Assembly (NCBI RefSeq): GCF_011303555.1
Contig: NZ_CP049868.1
Coordinates: 2,356,001-2,420,000 of the forward strand
Length of the DNA: 64,000 bases
Direction of reading: 5' to 3'
DNA from: Pedobacter sp. HDW13
Lineage (GTDB): Bacteria; Bacteroidota; Bacteroidia; Sphingobacteriales; Sphingobacteriaceae
The notes below the pieces were generated by a model. That model was given only the letters and a program-made list of their open reading frames with translations, was not told the DNA's origin and searched no databases. Positions within the stretch are counted from its first letter, which is position 1. Each line of letters starts with the position of its first letter. A program made the translations under genes and the position numbers. Of this stretch, positions 17,582 through 26,428 are shown in pieces.

Positions 17582-19369
17582 TTAGTTATTTTCTCTTTTT
17601 GCCTTCCTGGCAGCTTTTCTATCTGCCCGTTTTTGCTCCCTGATCTTTTTGGCAATTACCTTCTGCTGTTTTACCGGATTTTTTTCAGGCACTACGCTCA
17701 CACCTACAATATCTTTAATGCCCACAAAAACCGTTTTCCACATCAGGTTAAAGAACGATGCCGAATTGATCCGGTTATTGGTCATGGTAGCCCGACGCAC
17801 TGCTTCTCCCTTTTGTGGGTTTTCATTTTTCACCAATACGGTATTGGCGAGGAAAGATAAGAAGCCTTTTTCTTTGGTTCCTTCTCCATCAATATTATCA
17901 GATAAGAGTTTTATTTTTAAATTGCTATACAACATGTTCATCGAGCCGCTCGCCGACCTTAAATTTCCATCTGCTCTAAAATCGATATGCTGTACATTGC
18001 CACTTTCTATTTCTACTAATCCAAGCGCTTTCGATAAAGGGTTTAAGTTTTTCAGGTCAAAATTGCCCAGGTTTCCGCTGTAACTAAAGGCCCCATTGGG
18101 ATCGGTGAGGTTAAAATCGATTTTTACATTCAATTTCCCTGCACCCATTAAGCGCGAACCGAGATCGGCGAGGGCATGATTATGTTGCTTTAAACGTGTA
18201 CTATCATTGGTAACATTTAAAATGGTTCCGGTTAGCCCTTTAAACTCTACGGAGCCTGTTTTTTTGCTGGCAGGGTTATATTCAGCGTATTTTACATCTA
18301 CATTTCTAAGCTTTACGGTATCAATAATGGTAGGTAAGTTTAACCGTTTCAAGGTCATGTTGGGATAATTTTGGCCTTTATCAAAACCTGGTGGAGGTGG
18401 CGATTCACGGCTCATAAATACTTCTACATTAGCCGGGCCAATTTTTAACGAGCGAGCGTGCAGCGTTTGATCGGCGTTTAAGGCAACAAAATCAACTCCG
18501 TTAAGTTCTATTTTATCAAAAGCTAAATTGTAGCGGTCTTTCTGTACCTTGTATTTCCGGGTAAAAGTTAATTCGGAGTACAAAGGCAAAAGGGTAAAGC
18601 CTTTAGCGGTTATGCGTTTTGATTTGGCAGAGCCCGTAATGGTATCTACCTTCATCGAATACATTTTATTTTTGGTAACGGACTTATAGCCCGCAAGCTG
18701 AAAGGATATATCTTTGGTATAATAGAACCTGGTTGTATCATTACCTGAAAGCGAATCCAGTAAAAAATCGTTAACCGTAATATCGAGGTGTTTAATTGAG
18801 TTTTTTACTTTTTTAGTTCCCGTTTTATTAATATAATCGAAATCGGCATCTACAATCTTTATCGCCTTAACATGGATGGATTTAAAAATCTTCGATACCT
18901 GGTCGTAAAGTGTTTTTTCGTTTTTAATGGTATCGGCTTTTTTAGGCACCTTGTTGTAAATCATATTGATGGAAGGCTGCTGTAAAATAATTTCGCTTAC
19001 TGCTACCTTTTTTTTAAAATAGGCCGTTAATATACCAACGCGGCTAATCTGTAGTTTTTTTAACTTCAGCTCAAAGGTATGCGTAGGTGCCAGCCTGGCT
19101 ACTTTTAAACTATCGAAAACCAAAGGGTTGGGGGTTAGCGTTACATCGCGTAGGGCCAGACTACCTGTAATTACATTCAGGTTGATGCTTTTAAAATCGA
19201 TTTGATAGAGGTGGTGCGAACCATTATACACCCCGGCCTTTATTTCTTCGGTAAGCAGGGGCTTCCATCTGGCACTCAAAAACATGGCGCCGAATAATAA
19301 AATCAGGATTAAGATCCCAAGGATACTGCCAATCCAGATCCAAACTTTGTTTTTATGTTGAGCTGTCAT
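17582..19369 (-). CDS. AsmA-like membrane-anchored protein, paralogue
   Basis: A 595-residue protein with one N-terminal membrane segment (about residues 11-31), an extended beta-rich domain and a basic tail (RADRKAARKAKRENN). It shares layout and several motifs with the next gene on the same strand (gap of about 65 bases). A tandem duplication is therefore likely, with considerable divergence since. The AsmA-like assignment rests on overall layout and is moderate. A role in outer-membrane lipid or envelope homeostasis would fit the family but is only inferred. Confidence 0.72.
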   Translation of the reverse strand: MTAQHKNKVWIWIGSILGILILILLFGAMFLSARWKPLLTEEIKAGVYNGSHHLYQIDFKSINLNVITGSLALRDVTLTPNPLVFDSLKVARLAPTHTFELKLKKLQISRVGILTAYFKKKVAVSEIILQQPSINMIYNKVPKKADTIKNEKTLYDQVSKIFKSIHVKAIKIVDADFDYINKTGTKKVKNSIKHLDITVNDFLLDSLSGNDTTRFYYTKDISFQLAGYKSVTKNKMYSMKVDTITGSAKSKRITAKGFTLLPLYSELTFTRKYKVQKDRYNLAFDKIELNGVDFVALNADQTLHARSLKIGPANVEVFMSRESPPPPGFDKGQNYPNMTLKRLNLPTIIDTVKLRNVDVKYAEYNPASKKTGSVEFKGLTGTILNVTNDSTRLKQHNHALADLGSRLMGAGKLNVKIDFNLTDPNGAFSYSGNLGNFDLKNLNPLSKALGLVEIESGNVQHIDFRADGNLRSASGSMNMLYSNLKIKLLSDNIDGEGTKEKGFLSFLANTVLVKNENPQKGEAVRRATMTNNRINSASFFNLMWKTVFVGIKDIVGVSVVPEKNPVKQQKVIAKKIREQKRADRKAARKAKRENN

Positions 19370-19558
19370 TTTTATGGCTTAATTGATACGTAACAGATGT
19401 AAGGGAGAAAGGTTTTTGATAGGCCGAAAGCTTAAAGTCTAAAGCGGAAGGACCAAAGTTGGATATGCTTTGGTAAAAACCAGATAAGGGTACGCTTTAT
19501 TAACACGAAAAGTGCGGGATCATAATCATACTGTAAACATTTAAACAAAATATGTCAA

Positions 19559-19591
19559 TTTGTCACTTTTAATTTTATTTGTGTATTTTTG
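19559..19591 (+). promoter_or_regulatory. Bacteroidota-type promoter of miaB
   Basis: TTTG at 19559-19562 and TATTTTTG (TAnnTTTG) at 19584-19591 are separated by 21 bases, matching the Bacteroidota sigma-A consensus. The miaB start codon lies 25 bases after the -7 box. Confidence 0.75.
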
Positions 19592-19615
19592 CAATCCCCA
19601 AAATGTTTTTAAATA

Positions 19616-21034
19616 ATGATTGATTTACAAGTACCAGATAAGACGCATGATGAGGCAAGGCAAGGCGAAGCGTTAATTTTAGATACGCCAGTAAAAGCCG
19701 ATGCCCGCAAATTATATATCGAAAGTTATGGTTGCGCCATGAATTTTGCCGATAGCGAAATTGTTGCCTCTATTTTGTCGGAAACTGGATTTGAAACCAC
19801 AGGGGATTACCATCAGGCCGATGTGATTTTTATCAATACCTGTTCAATCCGCGAAAATGCAGAAACCAGGGTTAGAAACCGCCTGTCGCAGTTTGGGGTA
19901 GAAAAACGCCGTAATCCGAAGTTAATTGTTGGCGTTTTGGGTTGTATGGCTGAGCGCTTAAAATCTAAATTTTTAGAAGAAGAGCGTTTAGTTGACGTAG
20001 TAGTAGGTCCTGATGCTTACCGCGATTTACCAAACTTAATTGAGCAGGTAGAAAGTGGTCACAAGGCTGTTAACGTACTGTTATCGCGCGAGGAAACCTA
20101 TGCCGATATTAGCCCGGTACGTTTAAACAGCAACGGCATTACCGCGTTTATTTCAATTACGCGCGGTTGCAACAACATGTGCTCGTTCTGCGTGGTACCA
20201 TTTACCCGTGGCCGTGAGCGTAGCCGCGATGCGCATTCGATTATTGAAGAAGCAAAAACTTTGTTTGATGGTGGTTACCGTGAGGTTACCCTTTTAGGCC
20301 AAAACGTAGATTCGTATACGTGGACATCGGAAGATGGCACCGAAACCGTAAATTTTGCGCAGCTTTTGGAGCAAACAGCTTTGGTTAGCCCCGATTTGAG
20401 AGTGCGTTTTTCTACTTCGCACCCTAAAGATATTACCGACGAAGTTTTACACACCATTGCCAAATACGATAACATTTGTAACTATATCCATTTACCAGTT
20501 CAATCGGGTAATACACGCGTGCTTGAATTGATGAACCGGACATATACCCGCGAATGGTATATCAACCGTATCGATGCCATCCGTAATATTATTCCCGGTT
20601 GTGCAATTTCGACCGATATTATTGCCGGTTTCTGTACCGAAACAGAAGAAGAGCACCAGGAAACGTTGAGTATGATGGATTATGTGGAGTACGATTTTGC
20701 CTATAATTTTACCTATTCTGAGCGTCCGGGTACTTTAGCTGCACGGAAACTCGAAGATGATATCCCTGAAGATGTTAAGAAACGCCGTTTGGCCGAAATT
20801 CTGGCGAAGCAACAGGCGCACTCGTTAATGCGTTTGCAGGAGTGGGTAGGAAAAACCGTTCGTGTTTTAATTGAAGGCACTTCAAAAAAATCAGATAAAG
20901 ACTATTGCGGAAGAGGTGATAGCGGTGCGATGGCCATTTTTCCGGCTATTGAAGGTGTTAAACCCGGCCAGTACGCAAATGTATTTATCGAGAAATGTAC
21001 ATCTGCTACACTGATCGGTAAAATCGTGTCGTAA
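19616..21034 (+). CDS. miaB: tRNA-2-methylthio-N6-dimethylallyladenosine synthase
   Basis: A 472-residue methylthiotransferase that adds a methylthio group to i6A37 of tRNAs reading UNN codons. The N-terminal UPF0004 domain has its three Fe-S cysteines at Cys40 ([10 protein letters not shown]), Cys76 ([10 protein letters not shown]) and Cys110 (LGCMAERL). The radical-SAM cluster is Cys185-x3-Cys189-x2-Cys192 ([19 protein letters not shown]). A TRAM domain follows at the C-terminus. The length fits MiaB, and the motifs fit MiaB better than RimO or MtaB. It is followed by a sigma-54 activator, a recurrent Bacteroidota neighbourhood. Confidence 0.96.
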   Translation: MIDLQVPDKTHDEARQGEALILDTPVKADARKLYIESYGCAMNFADSEIVASILSETGFETTGDYHQADVIFINTCSIRENAETRVRNRLSQFGVEKRRNPKLIVGVLGCMAERLKSKFLEEERLVDVVVGPDAYRDLPNLIEQVESGHKAVNVLLSREETYADISPVRLNSNGITAFISITRGCNNMCSFCVVPFTRGRERSRDAHSIIEEAKTLFDGGYREVTLLGQNVDSYTWTSEDGTETVNFAQLLEQTALVSPDLRVRFSTSHPKDITDEVLHTIAKYDNICNYIHLPVQSGNTRVLELMNRTYTREWYINRIDAIRNIIPGCAISTDIIAGFCTETEEEHQETLSMMDYVEYDFAYNFTYSERPGTLAARKLEDDIPEDVKKRRLAEILAKQQAHSLMRLQEWVGKTVRVLIEGTSKKSDKDYCGRGDSGAMAIFPAIEGVKPGQYANVFIEKCTSATLIGKIVS

Positions 21035-21087
21035 ATCCGTTATGCTGTTCTGATTTATCTGGATCAGCATCTTAAACCAAAGAGACA

Positions 21088-21113
21088 CTGAAACAAGTTC
21101 AGTGTGACGAAAC
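21088..21113. repeat. Dispersed repeat of the GTCA..CTGAAC type
   Basis: The reverse complement of this stretch reads CGTCACACTGAACTTGTTTC followed by AGTGTC. This is a compact hairpin-like unit of the kind scattered through Bacteroidota intergenic regions. Related units occur at 33.8, 34.0, 37.15 and 53.44-53.57 kb. Confidence 0.65.
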
Positions 21114-21124
21114 ATTAAAGAAGA

Positions 21125-22372
21125 ATGGATACACAAAATATTAAACAACGTTTCGGTATTATTGGCAATTCGCCTTTGCTTAACCGTGCTATAGATATTG
21201 CCAGCCAGGTAGCGCCTACTGATATGTCGGTATTGATAACCGGCGAAAGCGGTAGCGGTAAAGAGGTGTTCTCGCAAATTATCCACCAAATGAGCGCCCG
21301 TAAACACGGTGCCTTTATTGCCGTAAACTGCGGTGCCATTCCCGAAGGAACGATAGATTCGGAACTTTTTGGTCACGAAAAGGGATCTTTTACCGGCGCA
21401 CACGAGGCACGTAAAGGTTATTTTGAAGTAGCCAACGGCGGAACCATTTTTTTAGATGAAGTTGCCGAATTGCCTTTAGGTACCCAGGCACGTTTGCTGC
21501 GGATTTTAGAAAGCGGCGAATATTTGCGCGTAGGTTCATCTAAAGTGCAAAAAACCGATGTACGCATTATTGCCGCAACCAATGTGGATGTGTACAACCG
21601 CGTTAAGAACGGCAAATTCCGCGAGGATTTATATTACAGGTTAAATACTGTTCCATTGCGTATCCCGGCTTTGCAGGAGCGTAAAGAAGATATTTATTTG
21701 TTGTTCAGAAAATTTGCAGCCGATTTTAGCGATAAATACCGTAGTCCGGCTTTGCACCTCGAACCAGATGCCATACAAATTTTAACCAATTACAGTTGGC
21801 CCGGAAACGTGCGTCAGTTAAAAAATATTGCCGAGCAGATTTGCGTGCTGGAGAAAGATCGCAATGTTACCGGTCAGGCTATATTAAATTATATCCCTAA
21901 CGAGGCAGGTAGTAATTTGCCAATGGCCATCAATTCTCAGTCAAAAGAAGATTTTACAGAAAGGGATATTTTGTACAAAGTTCTTTTCGATATGAAAAAG
22001 GACATGGTTGAGCTGAAGAAACTGGTTGCTGAGATTATTCAGCATGGAGGCAATACTGCAACTGTTTTGGCCGATAACCCGCAATACATTAACCAGCTGT
22101 ACCGTGATGTAGAGTTGCCTGCCGGACAAGAACATGCGTTTACGATACAACAACCCGCGCCAAGCAATAATAACATCAATGGCAGCAATAATGCTGATTA
22201 TTTTACGCACGATGCCGAAGAGGTAGAAGAATCGTTATCGCTGATTGATAAGGAATCGGACCTGATTAAAAAAGCGTTGAAAAAGCACAAAGGCAAGCGC
22301 AAGTTTGCTGCCCAGGAACTGGGTATATCAGAACGTACCCTGTACCGTAAGATTAAAGAATTAAATTTATAA
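21125..22372 (+). CDS. Sigma-54-dependent transcriptional activator without receiver domain
   Basis: A 415-residue enhancer-binding protein. The AAA+ domain begins almost at the N-terminus: Walker A GESGSGKE (40-47), the sigma-54 contact loop GSFTGA (87-92, a variant of GAFTGA) and Walker B IFLDE (108-112). The C-terminus has a Fis-type helix-turn-helix (AAQELGISERTLYRKIKELN). No sensory or receiver domain precedes the ATPase, so activity must be set by another protein or by expression level. The position between miaB and lptE is conserved in many Bacteroidota. Target promoters are unknown. Confidence 0.93.
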   Translation: MDTQNIKQRFGIIGNSPLLNRAIDIASQVAPTDMSVLITGESGSGKEVFSQIIHQMSARKHGAFIAVNCGAIPEGTIDSELFGHEKGSFTGAHEARKGYFEVANGGTIFLDEVAELPLGTQARLLRILESGEYLRVGSSKVQKTDVRIIAATNVDVYNRVKNGKFREDLYYRLNTVPLRIPALQERKEDIYLLFRKFAADFSDKYRSPALHLEPDAIQILTNYSWPGNVRQLKNIAEQICVLEKDRNVTGQAILNYIPNEAGSNLPMAINSQSKEDFTERDILYKVLFDMKKDMVELKKLVAEIIQHGGNTATVLADNPQYINQLYRDVELPAGQEHAFTIQQPAPSNNNINGSNNADYFTHDAEEVEESLSLIDKESDLIKKALKKHKGKRKFAAQELGISERTLYRKIKELNL

Positions 22373-22427
22373 GTTTAAGCCACTGTTGCCGTTATAAGCA
22401 TGCTGTAAAAAAGCATAACAATATATC

Positions 22428-22940
22428 ATGATGAAAATTAAAATACTTGCGCTGATATTGGTTGCTACTGTATTGAGTTCGTGCTCGTACAAATTTAGCG
22501 GAGCATCTACAACAGGCTTAAAAAATGTGGCTATTCGTTTATTCGAAAACAATGCGCCATTGGTAGTACCTACCTTAAGTAACCAGCTTACGGAGGCTTT
22601 AAAAAACCGGATCCGTACCCAAACCAAACTCATTCTGGTAACCGGTGAATCTGACGCCTCTTTCGAGGGCAGGATTACAGGCTATGATATTAAACCGGTG
22701 GCACTTCAAAACAGTGCTACACCAACCTCGGGCGCCAACAGGCTTACCATTACCGTTTCGGTAAAGTATAAAAATAACATCAAAGAGCACGAGAAAGAGA
22801 GCTTTGAAGAAAGCTTTACCCGTTATTTCGATTTTCCGGTAGGTGGTGCACCCATTCAATCTTTATTGCCAGGCGCTATCGAAAATATTAACAAGCAATT
22901 GGTAGAAGATATTTTTAACCGTGCTTTTGCACAGTGGTAG
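22428..22940 (+). CDS. lptE: LptE-like outer-membrane lipoprotein (LPS assembly)
   Basis: A 170-residue lipoprotein with signal peptide and lipobox LSSC (Cys19), followed by SYKFSGAST, characteristic of the Bacteroidota LptE family. LptE plugs the LptD beta-barrel and helps deliver lipopolysaccharide to the outer leaflet. The gene lies 55 bases after the sigma-54 activator and leads a run with a TPR-like gene and secG. Both ATG codons at its start give a complete signal peptide. Confidence 0.88.
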   Translation: MMKIKILALILVATVLSSCSYKFSGASTTGLKNVAIRLFENNAPLVVPTLSNQLTEALKNRIRTQTKLILVTGESDASFEGRITGYDIKPVALQNSATPTSGANRLTITVSVKYKNNIKEHEKESFEESFTRYFDFPVGGAPIQSLLPGAIENINKQLVEDIFNRAFAQW

Positions 22941-23014
22941 GCAAAACGGCCCGTTAAACACAAAATTTTTAAAAACCCGTCTACATTTTTTTAACTTAGC
23001 AGCAAACCTCAATA

Positions 23015-24037
23015 ATGGATAACAAACAGCTACTGGCAGATTTAATTGCGCAACCTGGAAAGGTTGGTCCAGAGCATGCATCCATGTTGCAGGAAATGGC
23101 TGAACAGTTTCCTTATGCGCAGCCTATTCAATTGCTTTTGGCAAGGGCTAATGCGGCATTTGTTCCTAAGGCCGCATTATATGGCCAGGGGCACGTACTG
23201 TTCCATATTTTAAATATGGTACCGGTTAAAGCAACCGATACTGTTGAGTTAGATGAGCAGGAAGTTTTTGAAGAAATCGGAGAGCCTGCGGCAACCGTTC
23301 TCTTAAATCAGAACAAGGCTGTTGAAGTAGAAACCCCCGATCATTTACCAGGTTCAGACAACCATTTGGTAGATCTGCCTGCTGTAGATCACTCTTTTAT
23401 CGAGGCCGCATCGGCAATCGATTTCTTCGCTTTTGAAGAAAAGACAAGTACTGAAGTAGTTGCTCCGGCACCTGAAATTGAAACGGTAGTACCTGATAGT
23501 CTGGAAAAGAATTTTGTTTCTAAGTACGATGACGATGAGCTTCCCTATACCTTTTTATGGTGGCTGGCTAAAACCAGGGCAGAGCACGAACAGATTTTTC
23601 AACCTTATGCGCAGGCAAAACCGGCTAAGCAAAAACCAAAGCCACAAACCACTCAGCCACAAGAAAAGGCAGAATTTCAGCAGCAGTACGTTGAGCATAT
23701 TTTTCACATTCAAACCCCTTTCGAAGTAGCAGACCATTTGGCCGAATATCCTGCTGCCGAAGTTAAGGATGTGAAAGGTGCCGAAATTATTGAACGGTTT
23801 TTAAAAGAAGACCCTACCATTAAGCCACCAAAGCCCGAACTGATTGATAATGAAAATAAGGCCAAGAAAAGTGCAGAAGATCATTACGACCTGGTTTCGG
23901 AAACTTTAGCCAAAATTTATATTGAGCAAATGCTTTACCACAAAGCCATAGATACTTATAAAAAATTAAGTTTGAAATATCCAGAAAAAAGTGGTTACTT
24001 TGCCGACCTTATCCAATCTATAGAAAAGAAATTTTAA
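23015..24037 (+). CDS. Hypothetical protein with C-terminal TPR-like helices
   Basis: A 340-residue soluble protein without signal peptide. The middle is acidic and low-complexity, then rich in Pro/Lys/Gln (AKPAKQKPKPQTTQPQEK). The C-terminal 60 residues look like one tetratricopeptide-type repeat (SETLAKIYIEQMLYHKAIDTYKKLSLKYPEKSGYF). The position between lptE and secG is conserved in Bacteroidota, which hints at a role in export or envelope assembly, but no function is known to me. Confidence 0.75.
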   Translation: MDNKQLLADLIAQPGKVGPEHASMLQEMAEQFPYAQPIQLLLARANAAFVPKAALYGQGHVLFHILNMVPVKATDTVELDEQEVFEEIGEPAATVLLNQNKAVEVETPDHLPGSDNHLVDLPAVDHSFIEAASAIDFFAFEEKTSTEVVAPAPEIETVVPDSLEKNFVSKYDDDELPYTFLWWLAKTRAEHEQIFQPYAQAKPAKQKPKPQTTQPQEKAEFQQQYVEHIFHIQTPFEVADHLAEYPAAEVKDVKGAEIIERFLKEDPTIKPPKPELIDNENKAKKSAEDHYDLVSETLAKIYIEQMLYHKAIDTYKKLSLKYPEKSGYFADLIQSIEKKF

Positions 24038-24050
24038 AAATTATATTACC

Positions 24051-24416
24051 ATGGTAACCTTTTTAGTCATTTTATTAATTATTGTATGTATCGCTTTAGG
24101 CTTATTTGTACTTATACAAAACCCTAAAGGTGGTGGTTTAGCTACAGGCGGTGGCACCAGTAACATGTTTGGTGTTCAACGTACCGGCGATGTTTTAGAA
24201 AAAGGATCTTGGGTTTTATTAACGGCAATCGTTGTTTTAACCTTGTCAATTACTACAATCGCTAAAACCAGCGGTGGTAAAGCTGCTGTTGGAAGTTCGG
24301 CTATTCAAGAGCGTTTAGATAAAACACCTTCACCATCACCACTTGGTGGAAACTTAAACAGCACTAAACCTGCTGCAACAACTCCAGCTAAAGCAGATTC
24401 TACTAAAAAATTGTAA
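24051..24416 (+). CDS. secG: Preprotein translocase subunit SecG
   Basis: A 121-residue protein with two membrane segments (about residues 2-21 and 55-73), separated by the SecG signature NPKGGGLATGGGTSNMFG. It is the accessory subunit of the SecYEG channel. The Ser/Thr/Pro/Lys-rich tail is usual for Bacteroidota SecG. It ends the lptE run and is followed by a clear terminator. Confidence 0.94.
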   Translation: MVTFLVILLIIVCIALGLFVLIQNPKGGGLATGGGTSNMFGVQRTGDVLEKGSWVLLTAIVVLTLSITTIAKTSGGKAAVGSSAIQERLDKTPSPSPLGGNLNSTKPAATTPAKADSTKKL

Positions 24417-24433
24417 CAACAATATTTAAAGTG

Positions 24434-24463
24434 AAAAGCTTTCCTCAACAGGGAAAGCTTTTT
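24434..24463 (+). terminator. Rho-independent terminator after secG
   Basis: AAAAGCTTTCC (24434-24444) pairs with GGAAAGCTTTT (24452-24462), an 11 bp stem with a seven-base loop, followed by T. Confidence 0.85.
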
Positions 24464-24520
24464 GCGTTTATACGCTCTACCAAACAGCTTGTCCCGGAGC
24501 AGGCAACTTATGCCCTGCTG

Positions 24521-24538
24521 TTAACACATATTTAACAT
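24521..24538 (+). promoter_or_regulatory. Pho-box-like tandem TTAACA repeat before the PhoR-like kinase
   Basis: TTAACA at 24521-24526 and TTAACAT at 24532-24538 are spaced exactly 11 bases start to start. That is the period at which PhoB/PhoP-type regulators bind direct repeats. The kinase start is 20 bases downstream. The same arrangement stands before the phosphate transport operon. Binding is inferred. Confidence 0.5.
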
Positions 24539-24557
24539 AAAAGCTTTAAATTGCCAC

Positions 24558-25583
24558 ATGAAATTAAGTGTGCTGGTTTTGTTTACTGCCCTTGCCGTAG
24601 GTCTATCTATTGGTATGGTTAATTTTTACTTTCAGCATAGCTGGTATTACCTGGCTATCTCTTTCGGTGTATCGTTTCTAAGCAGTTTCCTCGTTTTTTA
24701 TTATCTGCTCGAAAAATACATCTATACCAAAATTAAACTCATTTATAAGCTTATTCATAACCTTAAATTAGGTAAAGATTTAAAAGATGCCCTTGGTGAG
24801 TATGTAAGCTCCGATCCAATTAATGATGTAGAGCAGGAAGTGAAAGAATGGGCCGGTGCGAAGAAAAAGGAAATCGACTTGCTTAAAAAGCAGGAGCAAT
24901 TTAGGAGAGAGTTCCTTTCCAATGTTTCGCACGAGTTTAAAACACCGCTTTTTGCTATTCAGGGTTATATCGAAACCTTGCAGGATTGTTTGGTAGACGA
25001 TCCGGATCAGGCTGTGTTATTTTTAAAAAAGGCCGAAAACAACGTAGAGCGTTTGAGTTACCTGATTAACGATCTGGATGCCATTTCGAAGCTGGAAACA
25101 GGCGAATCGCCCATCAATTACCAGAAATTTGATTTTGTGCAACTGGCCAAAGAGGTGATGGAAAACCTGGAAGACAGGGCGGAGAGCAAAAACATTAAAC
25201 TTTTCTTTAAAGATAAATATACTGCCATAACTCCCGTTTCTGCCGATCGGGAAAAGATACGTCAGGTGTTGATTAACCTGATGGTAAACAGTATTAAATA
25301 TGGGATTGATGGAGGCGAAACAGCCATTAAGATTTTCGAATTGCACGATCAGGTTTTGATTGAAGTTACCGATAACGGAATTGGCATTGAAGAAAAGCAT
25401 CTGGCGAGGTTATTTGAACGTTTTTACCGCATCGATACCCATCGTGCGCGCGAGGTAGGCGGAACCGGTTTAGGTTTAGCCATTGTAAAACACATTTTAG
25501 AGGCACACCAACAAACCATATCGGTAAGAAGTACACCTGGTATCGGAACAACCTTTGCATTTACTTTGCAAAAGGGAGGGTAA
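24558..25583 (+). CDS. PhoR-like sensor histidine kinase
   Basis: A 341-residue kinase with two N-terminal membrane segments (about residues 3-24 and 30-51) and almost no periplasmic loop. This fits PhoR, which senses phosphate through the transporter and PhoU and not by ligand binding. After a linker comes the H-box [20 protein letters not shown] with His125, in the PhoR-style context, then HATPase_c (N-box [29 protein letters not shown]). No response regulator adjoins. A PhoU-like DUF47 gene and a phosphate transporter follow, which supports a role in phosphate control. PhoR by name is an inference. Confidence 0.82.
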   Translation: MKLSVLVLFTALAVGLSIGMVNFYFQHSWYYLAISFGVSFLSSFLVFYYLLEKYIYTKIKLIYKLIHNLKLGKDLKDALGEYVSSDPINDVEQEVKEWAGAKKKEIDLLKKQEQFRREFLSNVSHEFKTPLFAIQGYIETLQDCLVDDPDQAVLFLKKAENNVERLSYLINDLDAISKLETGESPINYQKFDFVQLAKEVMENLEDRAESKNIKLFFKDKYTAITPVSADREKIRQVLINLMVNSIKYGIDGGETAIKIFELHDQVLIEVTDNGIGIEEKHLARLFERFYRIDTHRAREVGGTGLGLAIVKHILEAHQQTISVRSTPGIGTTFAFTLQKGG

Positions 25584-25721
25584 GAACACTATATTTTTAG
25601 CTGTTCAAAACCAAATCTAAAAAATTAGTTTAAGGCTTACGGGCCTCTCTGCGCGTAAAATCCTGACATTCTTATTGGTAATGCGATTTTTGATGTTGTT
25701 TTTGTTAATATAATTAAGAAA

Positions 25722-25755
25722 TTAACATTAACTTAACATTGAGCTTGTAGCTTTG
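25722..25755 (+). promoter_or_regulatory. Pho-box-like repeat with -7 element before the phosphate transport operon
   Basis: TTAACA at 25722-25727 and TTAACA at 25733-25738 have an 11-base period and lie just upstream of TAGCTTTG (25748-25755), a match to the -7 consensus TAnnTTTG. The repeats occupy the place of the -33 element, as expected for an activator of the PhoB family. Transcription would begin shortly before the ATG at 25775. Confidence 0.6.
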
Positions 25756-25774
25756 CAACATATTAAAAATTAAC

Positions 25775-26416
25775 ATGAACAATATTTTTAAGTTCTTTAC
25801 GCCTCAAGACAGAAAGTTTCATCCACTGTTCGAGCAGGCAGGAAGCAATGCATTAAAAATTGCTGAAGCCCTTTTAGCAATGGTGAGCACAGCCGATGCG
25901 GAAAACAGAAAAGCCATTTTTAAAGAAATTGAGCGACTGGAGCATGTAGGTGATGATATTACCCATTCAATTTTTCTTGAGTTAAGCCGGAACTTTATTA
26001 CGCCTTTTGACCGTGAAGATATTCACCAACTGGCTACTGCTGTTGATGATGTTGCCGATTACATTTATGGCACAGCTAACCGCATGCAGATGTATAACAT
26101 GAATACCATTAATGAGCCGATTGTTAAAATTGCCGAGCTTTTGGTAGAAATGTGTACCGATATTGATAAAGCGATTAAAGAATTGCGCAATTTCAAAAAT
26201 ATCCGTGTTATTGCTGATGCTTGTATCCGCATTAACAGCGGCGAAAACCAGGCTGATTATGTATTTACCCTAGCGGTAGCCCGTTTGTTCGAATACGAAA
26301 CCAATGCAATTGAATTAATTAAACAAAAAGAGGTTTTACAAACGATAGAGAAAGCAACAGATAAGTGCGAGGATGTAGCGAATGTGCTTGAAACTATCTT
26401 GGTTAAAAACGCTTAA
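25775..26416 (+). CDS. DUF47 (PhoU-like) phosphate transport accessory protein
   Basis: A 213-residue all-helical protein of the DUF47 family, related to PhoU. Repeated E/D-rich metal-binding stretches are visible (IERLEHVGDDITHSIF, AVDDVADYIYGT, TDKCEDVANVLETILV). DUF47 proteins accompany Pit-type transporters and are thought to regulate them. The transporter gene follows after 12 bases. Confidence 0.92.
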   Translation: MNNIFKFFTPQDRKFHPLFEQAGSNALKIAEALLAMVSTADAENRKAIFKEIERLEHVGDDITHSIFLELSRNFITPFDREDIHQLATAVDDVADYIYGTANRMQMYNMNTINEPIVKIAELLVEMCTDIDKAIKELRNFKNIRVIADACIRINSGENQADYVFTLAVARLFEYETNAIELIKQKEVLQTIEKATDKCEDVANVLETILVKNA

Positions 26417-26428
26417 TAAAAAACAAAC

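Noticed and set aside
20891-21403. Minus-strand 170-codon frame over the miaB end
   Set aside because: It overlaps miaB and the sigma-54 activator, both of which have clear motifs.
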